From an uncultured Ruegeria sp. (GTDB taxonomy: Bacteria > Pseudomonadota > Alphaproteobacteria > Rhodobacterales > Rhodobacteraceae), in contig NZ_CANNGO010000001.1 of NCBI RefSeq assembly GCF_947504215.1, positions 682,001-746,000 of the forward strand: a stretch of 64,000 nucleotides of DNA, in the 5' to 3' direction. The translations under genes were made by a program, and so were the position numbers. The notes below the pieces were generated by a model. It was not told the DNA's origin. It did no database searches and saw nothing but the letters and a program-made list of their open reading frames with translations. Positions 53,690-62,263 of the stretch are shown here, in pieces; positions within the stretch are counted from its first letter, which is position 1; the number at the start of each line of letters is the position of its first letter.

Positions 53690-54682
53690 TCAGTCGTCGG
53701 AGCGGCAAAGCTTTCTTGTTCCAACTGTCTTGCAGGTCAGCTTGCCGCCTTCTGTCGCGGGCGCTTGTTGAGACCTGTCATTCTCCATAATCAGAATTAA
53801 TGCGCTCCGATAAGTCGTCTGTATAAGGGCGTCATAGTCGGGAACGTCGTCGCCAGTTGCGTCCAATGTCGCGCCCGGGGCGATGTTTTCGACAAACGAG
53901 TTGATAAGCTGCGCCGCCTCATCCGAGTTCAAGTTGCGTTCCTTCGCGGACTCGGCCCGCAATTGAACCATCGCCCTTCGCAGCTCCATCATCTGAGCCG
54001 CCAGCGCGACCTCATTTTCCGGTTGAACTTGCACATCTGTCCCGACCGTTGGGACCGGCGTATTCAGTATCTCATTCAAGCCGTCATAGTTTATCGCGCC
54101 CAGCAAGGCCCGCACCGAGGCGTCCGATGCGACCGCCCGCACCCTGATCTGTATTTCGTCGTCAAAACCGATCCAACCATCAAACACCCTGAAGGCAGAC
54201 GCCTCTTGCCAGGATGGAAACTCCATCTCTGCGAAACCGACGCCACCCGAAACAGCAAAGCCCTCATACTCCTGCTGATACGCTATTTCGCTCGCTGAGA
54301 CCTCGGCCATTCCACTCAAAACACCTTTGGATTTTAGCAAGTCATTTCGAAAGGCTTCGATCCAAATGATCTCGTCATCCTTGGCGTAGATCCATCCACG
54401 CGCCGCTGCTTGTGTCGCTTCCGGTCCCGAAGTTCCCGTCCACAGCGGTGCGTTGCCCCCTTCAGCCAGAGCGCGGCGAGACCAGCCATCCGGGGCATCT
54501 GGCAAGAATGCTCTGGTTTCGGCGTCGATCACCTCATCTCCGAACACTCGGGACGAGACAGAGTTGAGGTAGCTTTCTAGGCTAAGCCCCCCTTCCGACT
54601 TCTTGTACTGCTGGTGATAATCCAGCCCTGCGATGACAAGGCCACAAATGGCCGCCAGTCCAGCAAGATACTTAGCGCTCAT
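53690..54682 (-). CDS. orphan membrane-anchored protein
   Basis: This 330-aa protein has one N-terminal hydrophobic anchor (YLAGLAAICGLVIAGLDYH, about 4-22). A mixed polar domain follows with repeated acidic patches. A helical segment (about 225-270, VALAAQMMELRRAMVQLRAESAKERN) and a short C-terminal motif with two Cys (TCKTVGTRKLCRSDD) end the protein. Segments WSRRALAEGGNAPLWTG and GFAEMEFPSWQEASAFRVFDGW suggest a periplasmic sensor-like domain. I recognise no family. Confidence 0.7.
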   Translation of the reverse strand: MSAKYLAGLAAICGLVIAGLDYHQQYKKSEGGLSLESYLNSVSSRVFGDEVIDAETRAFLPDAPDGWSRRALAEGGNAPLWTGTSGPEATQAAARGWIYAKDDEIIWIEAFRNDLLKSKGVLSGMAEVSASEIAYQQEYEGFAVSGGVGFAEMEFPSWQEASAFRVFDGWIGFDDEIQIRVRAVASDASVRALLGAINYDGLNEILNTPVPTVGTDVQVQPENEVALAAQMMELRRAMVQLRAESAKERNLNSDEAAQLINSFVENIAPGATLDATGDDVPDYDALIQTTYRSALILIMENDRSQQAPATEGGKLTCKTVGTRKLCRSDD

Positions 54683-54776
54683 AGATTCCCATCCGTAGTG
54701 GTTTGGACCGAAATCAACTTAGAAAACGGTCGTTTTGAAGGCGCAAAACGGACAGGAGTTGGAAACCGTCTTTCAT

Positions 54777-56180
54777 TCAGTCAGACAGGATTTTTCCGGG
54801 GTTCATAATGTTGTCGGGATCCAGTGCCGCCTTAATCGCTGCCATGTACTGTGTGGCTGCCCCAAGTTCCTTGATCAGGTAGGGGCGTTTCCCCTGCCCG
54901 ATACCGTGTTCGCCGGTGCATGTGCCTTCCATCGAAATGGCCAGATCGTTTAGCCATCCCACAAACTCATTGGCCTTGGCGATTTCATCTGCATTTTCCA
55001 TATCGATAAGCGGCAGTGTGTGGAAGTTTCCGTCACCCACATGCCCCACAATCGGAGCGATCAGCCCCAGTTCGGTTGCCTTGTCCTGAGCGGCGCCGAC
55101 GGCTTCGGCCAGCCGAGAGATCGGCACGCAGACATCCGTAGACATCCCATGCGCGCCAGGGCGCAACTGAAGACTGGCCCAATACATGTCGTGGCGCGCC
55201 TGCCAAAGCTTGTTTCGTTCCTCTGTCGAGGACGTGGCCGCAAAATCCGCGCCCCCAAATTCCTGTGCAATCTGACCAAAGGTCTCCGCTTGTTCCGCGG
55301 CACCAGACTCGGATCCGTGAAATTCAAGCAGCAGCAGAGGTGTTTCAGGCAATGTCAGACTAGAATAGGCATTGGCAGCCTTGACCGACATTTCATCCAA
55401 CAACTCGATGCGCGCCACCGGAATCCCATACTGGATTGTCATCATTACCGCCTGACATGCGGCATCAACGGTCGGGAAAGAACACCGTGCTGAACTGATC
55501 GCCTCAGGGATACCGTGCAGGCGCAAGGTCAACTCGGTGATTATGCCCAGCGTTCCTTCGGCGCCGATCATCAACCGGGCCAGATCGTATCCGGCCGAGG
55601 ATTTTCTGGCGCGGCGCCCGGTTCGGATAACCTGCCCGTCCGGCATAACCGCTTCAAGGCTGAGCACATTGTCTTTCATGGTTCCGTAACGCACAGCATT
55701 GGTGCCGGACGCCCGGGTCGCCGCCATGCCACCCAACGATGCATTGGCGCCAGGATCGATGGGAAAGAACAGGCCCTGATCGCGCAGGTGTGTGTTCAGA
55801 TCCTCACGCGTGACGCCGGGCTGTACCACACAATCCAGATCTTCAGAATGCACTGCCAGAACCTGATTCATTTCGGTCAGATCAACCGATATTCCTCCCG
55901 CTGGCGCATTTACATGTCCTTCAAGCGATGTGCCTGTGCCAAAGGCGATAACCGGCACCTTATGGGCAGCACAGGTTTTGACAATGTCTGACACTTCTTC
56001 GGTCGTGTGTGCAAAAACCACGGCGTCAGGGCTTTGGTTTTCTATCCAGGTGGTGGTGTGGCCATGCTGTTCCCGAATTGCGGCACCGGTCTGCAACCGG
56101 CCACCGAAGCGTTGCTTCAGAATACCAATTGCAGTTTCGATCCCGGACTCGTTTCGCGGCAAAGCAGTCGCTTGCACCAT
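54777..56180 (-). CDS. FAD-linked oxidase, GlcD/D-lactate dehydrogenase type
   Basis: This 467-aa protein has a PCMH FAD-binding domain (about 40-215) with the motifs VIAFGTGTSLEGHVNAPAGGISVDLTEMN and FFPIDPGANASLGGMAATRASGTNAVRYGTMKDNVLSLEAVMPDG. The C-terminal FAD-oxidase domain has ACTGEHGIGQGKRPYLIKELG and ends AALDPDNIMNPGKIL, the classical GlcD signature. It probably oxidises a D-2-hydroxy acid. The ATG at 56180 follows AAGGGGGGATC; the frame extends 15 codons upstream without conservation. Confidence 0.92.
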   Translation of the reverse strand: MVQATALPRNESGIETAIGILKQRFGGRLQTGAAIREQHGHTTTWIENQSPDAVVFAHTTEEVSDIVKTCAAHKVPVIAFGTGTSLEGHVNAPAGGISVDLTEMNQVLAVHSEDLDCVVQPGVTREDLNTHLRDQGLFFPIDPGANASLGGMAATRASGTNAVRYGTMKDNVLSLEAVMPDGQVIRTGRRARKSSAGYDLARLMIGAEGTLGIITELTLRLHGIPEAISSARCSFPTVDAACQAVMMTIQYGIPVARIELLDEMSVKAANAYSSLTLPETPLLLLEFHGSESGAAEQAETFGQIAQEFGGADFAATSSTEERNKLWQARHDMYWASLQLRPGAHGMSTDVCVPISRLAEAVGAAQDKATELGLIAPIVGHVGDGNFHTLPLIDMENADEIAKANEFVGWLNDLAISMEGTCTGEHGIGQGKRPYLIKELGAATQYMAAIKAALDPDNIMNPGKILSD

Positions 56181-56207
56181 GATGATCCCCCCTTGCCCGC
56201 ATGGATG

Positions 56208-56240
56208 GCGGGCCTTTAAATACATGACTAAAAGGCCCGC
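56208..56240 (-). terminator. hairpin behind the gamma-glutamyltranspeptidase gene
   Basis: GCGGGCCTTT (56208-56217) pairs with AAAGGCCCGC (56231-56240), a perfect 10-bp stem with a 13-nt loop. It lies between the stop of the transpeptidase gene (56274) and the start of the GlcD-type gene on the same strand. The T residues lie inside the stem, and no T-run follows. Confidence 0.6.
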
Positions 56241-56273
56241 TGCCTTGGGGCAATACCCACAAGTTGGGGTGTC

Positions 56274-58067
56274 TTACTCGCCCAGCGCGATTCCTTCGCG
56301 CCTTGGATCTGCACCACCGCTCAGCCCTTCCCCGATTTCGATGGCATGCAGACCCGAGGTCAAGTCGCGTGGATTCACCTCGAAACCGATCTCGATCAGG
56401 GCGTCTGCATATCCTTCCGCGGCGGTGCCAAGTTCCACATCATAGGTCCCAAACCGATTCACCAGATGCGGCAGCGATACGGCTTGTTGCACATCCATAT
56501 CCCAATCCGCCCAAGCGATGATTGACTTGGCGACATAGCCGATGATGCGGCTTCCACCCGGTGACCCGATGGCCAGAACCGGCGCACCGTCCCGCATTAC
56601 GATGGTCGGGCTCATAGACGACCGCGGGCGTTTGCCCGGCTCAAGCCGATTGGCAATAGGCACACCGTCGCGATGTGTTCTAAACGAGAAATCGGTCATC
56701 TCGTTGTTCAGCAAGAACCCGTTGGTCATCAGGCGTGAACCGAACCCGTTTTCTATGGTCGTCGTCATCGACAACACGTTGCCATAGGCATCCACGATCG
56801 AAATATGCGAGGTCGAAGGCAGCTCGAGCGAAGCATCGTCTGCCCAGTTCAGCGCATGATCGAATTCAGGATTGCCGGGGGTCACTTCGGCCAGCGCGCC
56901 TTCGGCATTCAGCAATTCTGCCCGCCCGGACAAGTAATCCGGATCAACCAGACCCGTGGTTGGCATGGGCACAAAGTCGCTGTCAGCCATGTAACGACCG
57001 CGGTCTGCAAAGGCGAGGCGAGATGCTTCACCGATCAGCCGCCAAGTTTCGGCATTTTCAGGCCCCATCGCGGCCAGATCATAGCTGTTCAGCATGCCAA
57101 GTATCTGCCCGACGGTCAGCGCCCCGGACGACGGCGGACCCATGCCACAGACTTCGTAGACGCGATAAGCGGCACAGACGGCGTCACGCTCGATGATCTG
57201 GTACAGCGCCAGATCCGTTCCCGAAAGAACACCAGGATTGCCGGGTGCGGTTCGAACAGTAGTGACAATTCCAGACGCAATCTCTCCGCCATAGAACCCC
57301 GCGGATCCATCGGCAGCCAGTGTGCGCAAGGTTTCCGCGTAATCCGGGTTCACCAGCCGCTGGCCCTGCTGTAGCGGTTCACCGCCGGGCAGGAAATACG
57401 CGGCTGTTGCAGGGAAGCGCGACAGCCTCTCTGCGTCGATTTCAACCAGGCTGGCCAGCCGAGGTGAAACCAGAAAACCTTCGTCAGCCAGTCGGATGCC
57501 ATCGGAGAACAGACCTGGCCACGGGGACCGACCCCACCGGCGATGCGCCTCTTCCAACAGCGCAGGTGTGCCAGGTGTGCCGACGGACAAACCGCCAACA
57601 ACAGCATCGAAAAAAGCCAGCGGCTCGCCATCATCGTCCTGAAACAGTGTCGGGGTCGCAGCCAAAGGCGCGGTTTCCCGTCCATCCAAAGTCGTCAGTT
57701 GCCCGCTGGCCGCGTCGTACCAGACAAGGAATGCGCCACCGCCCAAGCCAGAAGACTGCGGTTCGACCAGTCCAAGCACAACCTGGGCAGCGACCATCGC
57801 ATCCGCAGCCGAACCCCCTGCCCGCAAAACCTTAGCCCCGGCTTCGACCGCCAATGGGTTGGCCGCCGCCACCATCCAGTCATCGGATACGACAGGAACA
57901 CCTGCTGCCTTTGCCTCGAGCGCGGCAATGACTTCTTCCGTCACCGCATGAACCTGCCCCTCTGATGCACCTTCAGGTGAGACCGCATCCGCAGTTTCCT
58001 GGCCCAAAACGGGTGTCGCAAAGGCAATGGCAGAAAGTAGTAGTCCTGAAAGTCGACCAATATGCAT
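56274..58067 (-). CDS. ggt: gamma-glutamyltranspeptidase
   Basis: This 597-aa periplasmic enzyme cleaves gamma-glutamyl bonds, for example in glutathione. It has a signal peptide (MHIGRLSGLLLSAIAFATPVLGQ). The large-subunit segment ANPLAVEAGAKVLRAGGSAADAMVAAQVVLGLVEPQSSGLGGG is typical. Autocatalytic cleavage would occur before Thr 419 in PSTSHISIVDAYGNVLSMT, and the oxyanion GG is near SMSPTIVMRDGAPVLAIGSPGGSRI. The length is normal. A link to the gamma-glutamyl pathway at 39-47 kb is possible but the genes are 9 kb apart. Confidence 0.95.
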   Translation of the reverse strand: MHIGRLSGLLLSAIAFATPVLGQETADAVSPEGASEGQVHAVTEEVIAALEAKAAGVPVVSDDWMVAAANPLAVEAGAKVLRAGGSAADAMVAAQVVLGLVEPQSSGLGGGAFLVWYDAASGQLTTLDGRETAPLAATPTLFQDDDGEPLAFFDAVVGGLSVGTPGTPALLEEAHRRWGRSPWPGLFSDGIRLADEGFLVSPRLASLVEIDAERLSRFPATAAYFLPGGEPLQQGQRLVNPDYAETLRTLAADGSAGFYGGEIASGIVTTVRTAPGNPGVLSGTDLALYQIIERDAVCAAYRVYEVCGMGPPSSGALTVGQILGMLNSYDLAAMGPENAETWRLIGEASRLAFADRGRYMADSDFVPMPTTGLVDPDYLSGRAELLNAEGALAEVTPGNPEFDHALNWADDASLELPSTSHISIVDAYGNVLSMTTTIENGFGSRLMTNGFLLNNEMTDFSFRTHRDGVPIANRLEPGKRPRSSMSPTIVMRDGAPVLAIGSPGGSRIIGYVAKSIIAWADWDMDVQQAVSLPHLVNRFGTYDVELGTAAEGYADALIEIGFEVNPRDLTSGLHAIEIGEGLSGGADPRREGIALGE

Positions 58068-58180
58068 CCTAATCCTCCGATTCAGTCTTTGGGTTCAACG
58101 ATGTACGGGAACCGTCTGTTGGACAATCTCAACTAGGAGACGAAGAGTTCCATGGCGAGATCTCGCCGTACGGATAAGCG

Positions 58181-58582
58181 CTACTTTTCCTGTTCTTCGC
58201 TGCGCCCGGTTGCATCGCGATCTCGTTCATACTGCTTCATAAAGGCGAGCTCGGGCAACCACGACTCTCGTCTGACGGTCCAGCTTTCGTAAGTCGGCCT
58301 CAGTTGGTTGGGCGCGTCAAGACATCCAAGGTGTATTTCGACTTCGGCCCCGGTTCGGGCAAACACAGACGATCCGCATGTGGGGCAAAAATACCGCCCG
58401 GCATAACTGTGCGAGGTTCCGGTGATTTCCACAGCACCCTCGGGAAACACCGCAGCCGCATAAAACACGGCGCCATGATGTTTGCGACAATCAAGGCAGT
58501 GACAAAGCCCTACGCGATACGGTTGCCCCGTTGCTTTGACCCGCAGTTTGCCGCAGCGGCATCCACCTTCGAACGTATTCAA
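58181..58582 (-). CDS. GFA-family zinc protein
   Basis: This 133-aa protein shows the glutathione-dependent formaldehyde-activating (Gfa) fold: the zinc ligands in GGCRCGKLRVKA and LCHCLDCRKHHG, plus the late pair in YFCPTCGSSVFAR. Most members other than Gfa itself have unknown substrates. It stands alone in a 750-bp region between the transpeptidase and LysR genes. Confidence 0.92.
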   Translation of the reverse strand: MNTFEGGCRCGKLRVKATGQPYRVGLCHCLDCRKHHGAVFYAAAVFPEGAVEITGTSHSYAGRYFCPTCGSSVFARTGAEVEIHLGCLDAPNQLRPTYESWTVRRESWLPELAFMKQYERDRDATGRSEEQEK

Positions 58583-58823
58583 TCAATAGCTCCTTATTGT
58601 GAACATTCGAATGTCTGCGATGGCGAGCCCTTACCTGCCGTCGCGGTTTGGCTTCGATGCTGCGGGTGCGGTCGACAGGTTCCAGTCCAGAGCGGACCTC
58701 CAACTAACAATTAATTTCTCAGGTTGGTTCCTACCGGTCGGGTTGGAAGCAGTCATTCACTGGCGGGTACGGGCGCAGTATCATTGGCATGGCTAGACGC
58801 GACTTCATCGCTGATGCTGAGCA

Positions 58824-59756
58824 CTAGTACGAATGAGGCGAAAGAACCTGTTCCGCGATCCAGTCGAATACCATTCGAGGGCCGCGTCCCAAATTGGTCT
58901 GGTCCCGCGACATGACGTAGCCTGCGTCACTTATGACTACATCATCTGTCACTTGCACCAGCGAACCTTTGTTGAGCAAGCCATCTATTAGACCGATCCA
59001 ACCCAATGCGACCCCATCCCCTGCTAACGCAGCCTGAGTGACCATGTCGTAGTTGTTAAAGCTGATGTAATTTTTCTTTCTTTCGCCTGCAATGCCTAGA
59101 CTATCAAACCAACCCTGCCAAGTTTGCCACTCGGCAGTTGCGGGTTTTGATAAACTTAGCAATTGCACATCCAATAAGTCTGCTGAAGATCGAATTGGTG
59201 TTATCTTTTCTAATAGCTGGGGGCTGCAAATTGCTGCGACGATCTCTTCCAACAGTAGAATTTCACCAGGCTTAACCTGACTTATAGGTGCTACATGGAT
59301 CTGTATATCACAATCCGTATCGTCCAGGCCCGGTGGCACAGTAGATGCCAGAATTTGAATTTCAATCTCGTCCCCAAGTTCTTCACGTAAATAGGCCAGA
59401 CGCGGTAGCAGCCAAAACGTAGAGAAGGCGAAGTCGGCAGAAATCCGGACCCTCGGTTTGGATTTACGTTCCAGCAATGAACCAACCGCATAGCCCATTT
59501 GAGTCATTGCAGGTTTGACCACGTTGAGAAGCCTGAGCCCTTCATATGTTAGTGAAACGCCACGGTGTTCTCGTTTAAAAAGTACCACACCCAGATCGAT
59601 CTCCAAGCCCTTGATCCGTTGAGAGATCGAAGATTGCGTCAAGCCAAGCGCTTCTCCGGCGCTTGTGAAGTTTCCATGCTTCGCGACCAATTCAAACGCA
59701 TAGAGGGCGACAAGGTTGCGGCTGAGGTTGGTATTATTTTTATTAATGTCATCCAT
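58824..59756 (-). CDS. LysR-family transcriptional regulator
   Basis: This 310-aa protein has a winged-helix N-terminus (LVALYAFELVAKHGNFTSAGEALGLTQSSISQRIKGLEIDLGVVLFKREHRGVSLT, about 13-70) and a LysR substrate-binding domain (about 95-300; RVRISADFAFSTFWLLPRLAYLRE). The N-terminus is unusually Asn/Asp-rich (MDDINKNNTNLSRN). It is divergent from the BCCT transporter across 366 bp, and so is its probable regulator. Confidence 0.93.
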   Translation of the reverse strand: MDDINKNNTNLSRNLVALYAFELVAKHGNFTSAGEALGLTQSSISQRIKGLEIDLGVVLFKREHRGVSLTYEGLRLLNVVKPAMTQMGYAVGSLLERKSKPRVRISADFAFSTFWLLPRLAYLREELGDEIEIQILASTVPPGLDDTDCDIQIHVAPISQVKPGEILLLEEIVAAICSPQLLEKITPIRSSADLLDVQLLSLSKPATAEWQTWQGWFDSLGIAGERKKNYISFNNYDMVTQAALAGDGVALGWIGLIDGLLNKGSLVQVTDDVVISDAGYVMSRDQTNLGRGPRMVFDWIAEQVLSPHSY

Positions 59757-60122
59757 AATTACTGAACTACTGCAAAACTACTCGAATATGTACCAAAAAC
59801 TCTGTCACAGGGTGTTTATTGCCGCCCGGACAAAAAAGAGACGGGATCGAGTCATGACCGGGTGGTGGCGCAATCAGACAATCCAGACTGCAAAAGCAAT
59901 GCAAATAGGCAAGGCGGCTGACTGCATCGTTGGACGTAGTGATTTCCTTAACTGGCGGGCCGATCCCCATTCAACAGATCGTGCATGCACAGTTCAGTCT
60001 GCCGCTTTTTATTGCCTCAGTTAGGCAACATGGTTTGCCACTAATCCAAACACGGCTTGGTGCTGAAGTCGAAGCAACTTGATCTTGCAACTCGCTTGAT
60101 CAGCAACAGGGAGAAAAAGAAT
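59757..60122. promoter_or_regulatory. LysR/BCCT divergent control region (366 nt)
   Basis: No gene of its own is visible. A TTGCCT-N5-AGGCAA inverted repeat lies at 60012-60028, about 95 bp before the BCCT start. A LysR-type T-N11-A pattern can be read inside it. An extra TTGCCA follows at 60034. The only in-frame extension of the transporter upstream, from 60057, lacks a ribosome site, whereas GGGAGAAAAAG stands before the ATG at 60123. Confidence 0.5.
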
Positions 60123-61802
60123 ATGGCAGTTAAGCCTCCACTATCAGAACTTCCGATAAAAACCGCTGAAAACGGTTTCTATCGGGGGTTCAGCGTCAAC
60201 GTGACGGTAATCAGTAAGATCATTATCAGTTTACTAGTGGTCTGGTGTATTGTGTGGCCCACTCAAGCTGGCAGAATCTTAGGCGATTGGAACGCGGCCA
60301 TTCTGGCCCAGTTTGCCGCTTGGTATATCTGGGTCGTAACCGCGTTTGTTATAGTTTGTATCGGGCTGGCAATCTGGCCGACCGGAGGGCGTCTGAAGCT
60401 TGGTGTGGAAGGGGAAAAACCAGAATTTTCCAACTTCTCTTGGTTTTCGATGATGTTTGGCGCCGGGATCGGTGTCGGGATGCTGACATGGGCCGTTGCG
60501 GAACCTGTCGCGCACTTCAAGAACAACCCCTCGGTGATTCAAGGTATCACAACGGCGCTCGATGCGGACAACGTTAGAACTGCCTATGTGTGGTCCTATC
60601 TGCATTGGGGTCTTGGCGCATGGGCGTGTTATGCAATTGCTGGTCTTTCGCTGGCGTTCTTCAGCTATCGGCGCGGGCTGCCATTGACGATCCGGTCGTC
60701 GCTGACGCCGCTGTTTGGCAAAGCGCTGTCCGGTAACCTCGGTCACGTGATCGACATTGTGGCCGTTGTTGCTACTATCCTTGGCGTTGCTCAAACGCTG
60801 GGGTTCGGAGTCGAGCAGTTCGTTGCGGGTCTAACGCGAATCGGGATTGGGGGATTGGCACATGCTGATGGCTCAGCGACGACGCTTGGGATCATTGTTG
60901 CGCTTTTAGTCATCATGGGGGCCTCGACATTGTCGGCGTTGTCCGGCGTTGGCAAAGGCATCAAATGGCTGTCGAATATCAACATGGTGTTGTCGATCTT
61001 CCTGTTAGGCTTCTTCATCATTTTTGGTGCGACGTTCTTCGGAGCAAGTGCCTTCTTTGTAGGGATCTGGGATTACCTGGTCGCTCTGCCGTGGCTGAGC
61101 TTCAACGTCTACGCATCTGATGGCGTCGAAGGATCTGAATCCTTCCTGCTTGCTCAATGGCAGGGCTGGTGGCCAGTGTTCTATTGGGCCTGGTGGATCG
61201 CATTTGCACCATTTGTCGGACTGTTCCTGGCGCGCATCTCTCGGGGTCGTACAATACGCGAGTTTGTGTTGGGTGCGATGATTGTTCCCTCGCTGATGTG
61301 CTTTGTCTGGTTCGCTTGGGCAGGAGGCACAGCGATCGATTTGGAACTGAACGGCGACGCGAATGGCGTGATCCTGGATGCGGCGAATGGCGACAAGATT
61401 TTTGCCATGACCGAATTCATGCTAGCCCCAATTGCACAGGCCTTGGCCTGGGGTATGGCGGTAGTCATCGTTGTTTTGCTGATGACTTTCCTGGTGACGT
61501 CAGCTGACTCTGCGGTATTGATCGTCAACACGATCAACGCTGCAGGTGATGAAGGCCCCAAGGCACGCCCTCACATCGTGTTCTGGGGCGCTGCGCTGGC
61601 GTTGGTCGTCGGTGGATTGCTGATTTCTGGCGGCACCGGCGCAATTCAGACCGCAATGGTGATTGGGGCGTTGCCGTTCTCGATTGTGATGGCTCTTATG
61701 TGCATCGCTTTGATCAAGGCCATCTGGAATGATGGTCGGCGCGAGGCCGCAGGCGTTGCTTCAACAATTGATCCGGAAACCTCGACGATGCCAGCGGAAT
61801 AG
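60123..61802 (+). CDS. BCCT-family transporter (betaine/choline/carnitine type)
   Basis: This 559-aa protein has twelve predicted spans. The family signature FYWAWWIAFAPFVGLFLARISRGRTIREFVLG is present. The Trp-rich substrate site and the WSYLHWGLGAWACYAIAGLSLAFFSYRRGLPLTIRS segment are also clear. A Gly-containing stretch FGAGIGVGMLTWAVAEPV lies in the sodium/betaine-binding helix region. It imports quaternary ammonium or sulfonium compounds. The ATG at 60123 follows GGGAGAAAAAG. Confidence 0.95.
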   Translation: MAVKPPLSELPIKTAENGFYRGFSVNVTVISKIIISLLVVWCIVWPTQAGRILGDWNAAILAQFAAWYIWVVTAFVIVCIGLAIWPTGGRLKLGVEGEKPEFSNFSWFSMMFGAGIGVGMLTWAVAEPVAHFKNNPSVIQGITTALDADNVRTAYVWSYLHWGLGAWACYAIAGLSLAFFSYRRGLPLTIRSSLTPLFGKALSGNLGHVIDIVAVVATILGVAQTLGFGVEQFVAGLTRIGIGGLAHADGSATTLGIIVALLVIMGASTLSALSGVGKGIKWLSNINMVLSIFLLGFFIIFGATFFGASAFFVGIWDYLVALPWLSFNVYASDGVEGSESFLLAQWQGWWPVFYWAWWIAFAPFVGLFLARISRGRTIREFVLGAMIVPSLMCFVWFAWAGGTAIDLELNGDANGVILDAANGDKIFAMTEFMLAPIAQALAWGMAVVIVVLLMTFLVTSADSAVLIVNTINAAGDEGPKARPHIVFWGAALALVVGGLLISGGTGAIQTAMVIGALPFSIVMALMCIALIKAIWNDGRREAAGVASTIDPETSTMPAE

Positions 61803-62263
61803 GTATCGCTATAACTACTGAGGCCCTGGTTAGCATCTGGGGTCTCATTGTCCACGACACCCTTATCCATTAAAAATTGCTACGCGATGCATAAACGGCA
61901 GGAATGGGGTATCTGAACTTTGAGGTGTACCGAGTCGATGGTTGTCGGCTTTGGGCTGCCTGACTGGGCAGGCGGCACTGTGACTCGCGACTTTGCAATG
62001 TCCAATATACTGCGCATTGTTGCCATTCGAAGCGACATGTGCTGCAACCGCCGCGAACGGCAGCTCTGTGGCCTTCGCTACTGCAGCGAAAAACACCTAC
62101 GACTGCAAGCAGAAGTTCGCTGCGTATTCGATATGGGTTCTTCAGAATTCGAAAAGTTGCCTTTGTGTCGGGCTCCACAAACTCGCCTCCTCATTGCTAG
62201 TAAACGATGTTGGCAACCACTATATAGAGTGTAGCGCGGCGCAGCGATGGCAAGACATAGACG
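61803..62263. other. 461 nt without an assignable gene
   Basis: A weak hairpin with wobble pairs (TGAGGCCC about 61818, GGGGTCTCA about 61838) may end the transporter transcript. Around 62040-62125 a GC-rich segment with repeated GCAGC and GAAGTTCGCTGCG resembles stretches near 31050 and 63530. Open frames here are short and lack ribosome sites. A TATATA at 62219-62224 could be the -10 of the next gene. Confidence 0.4.
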
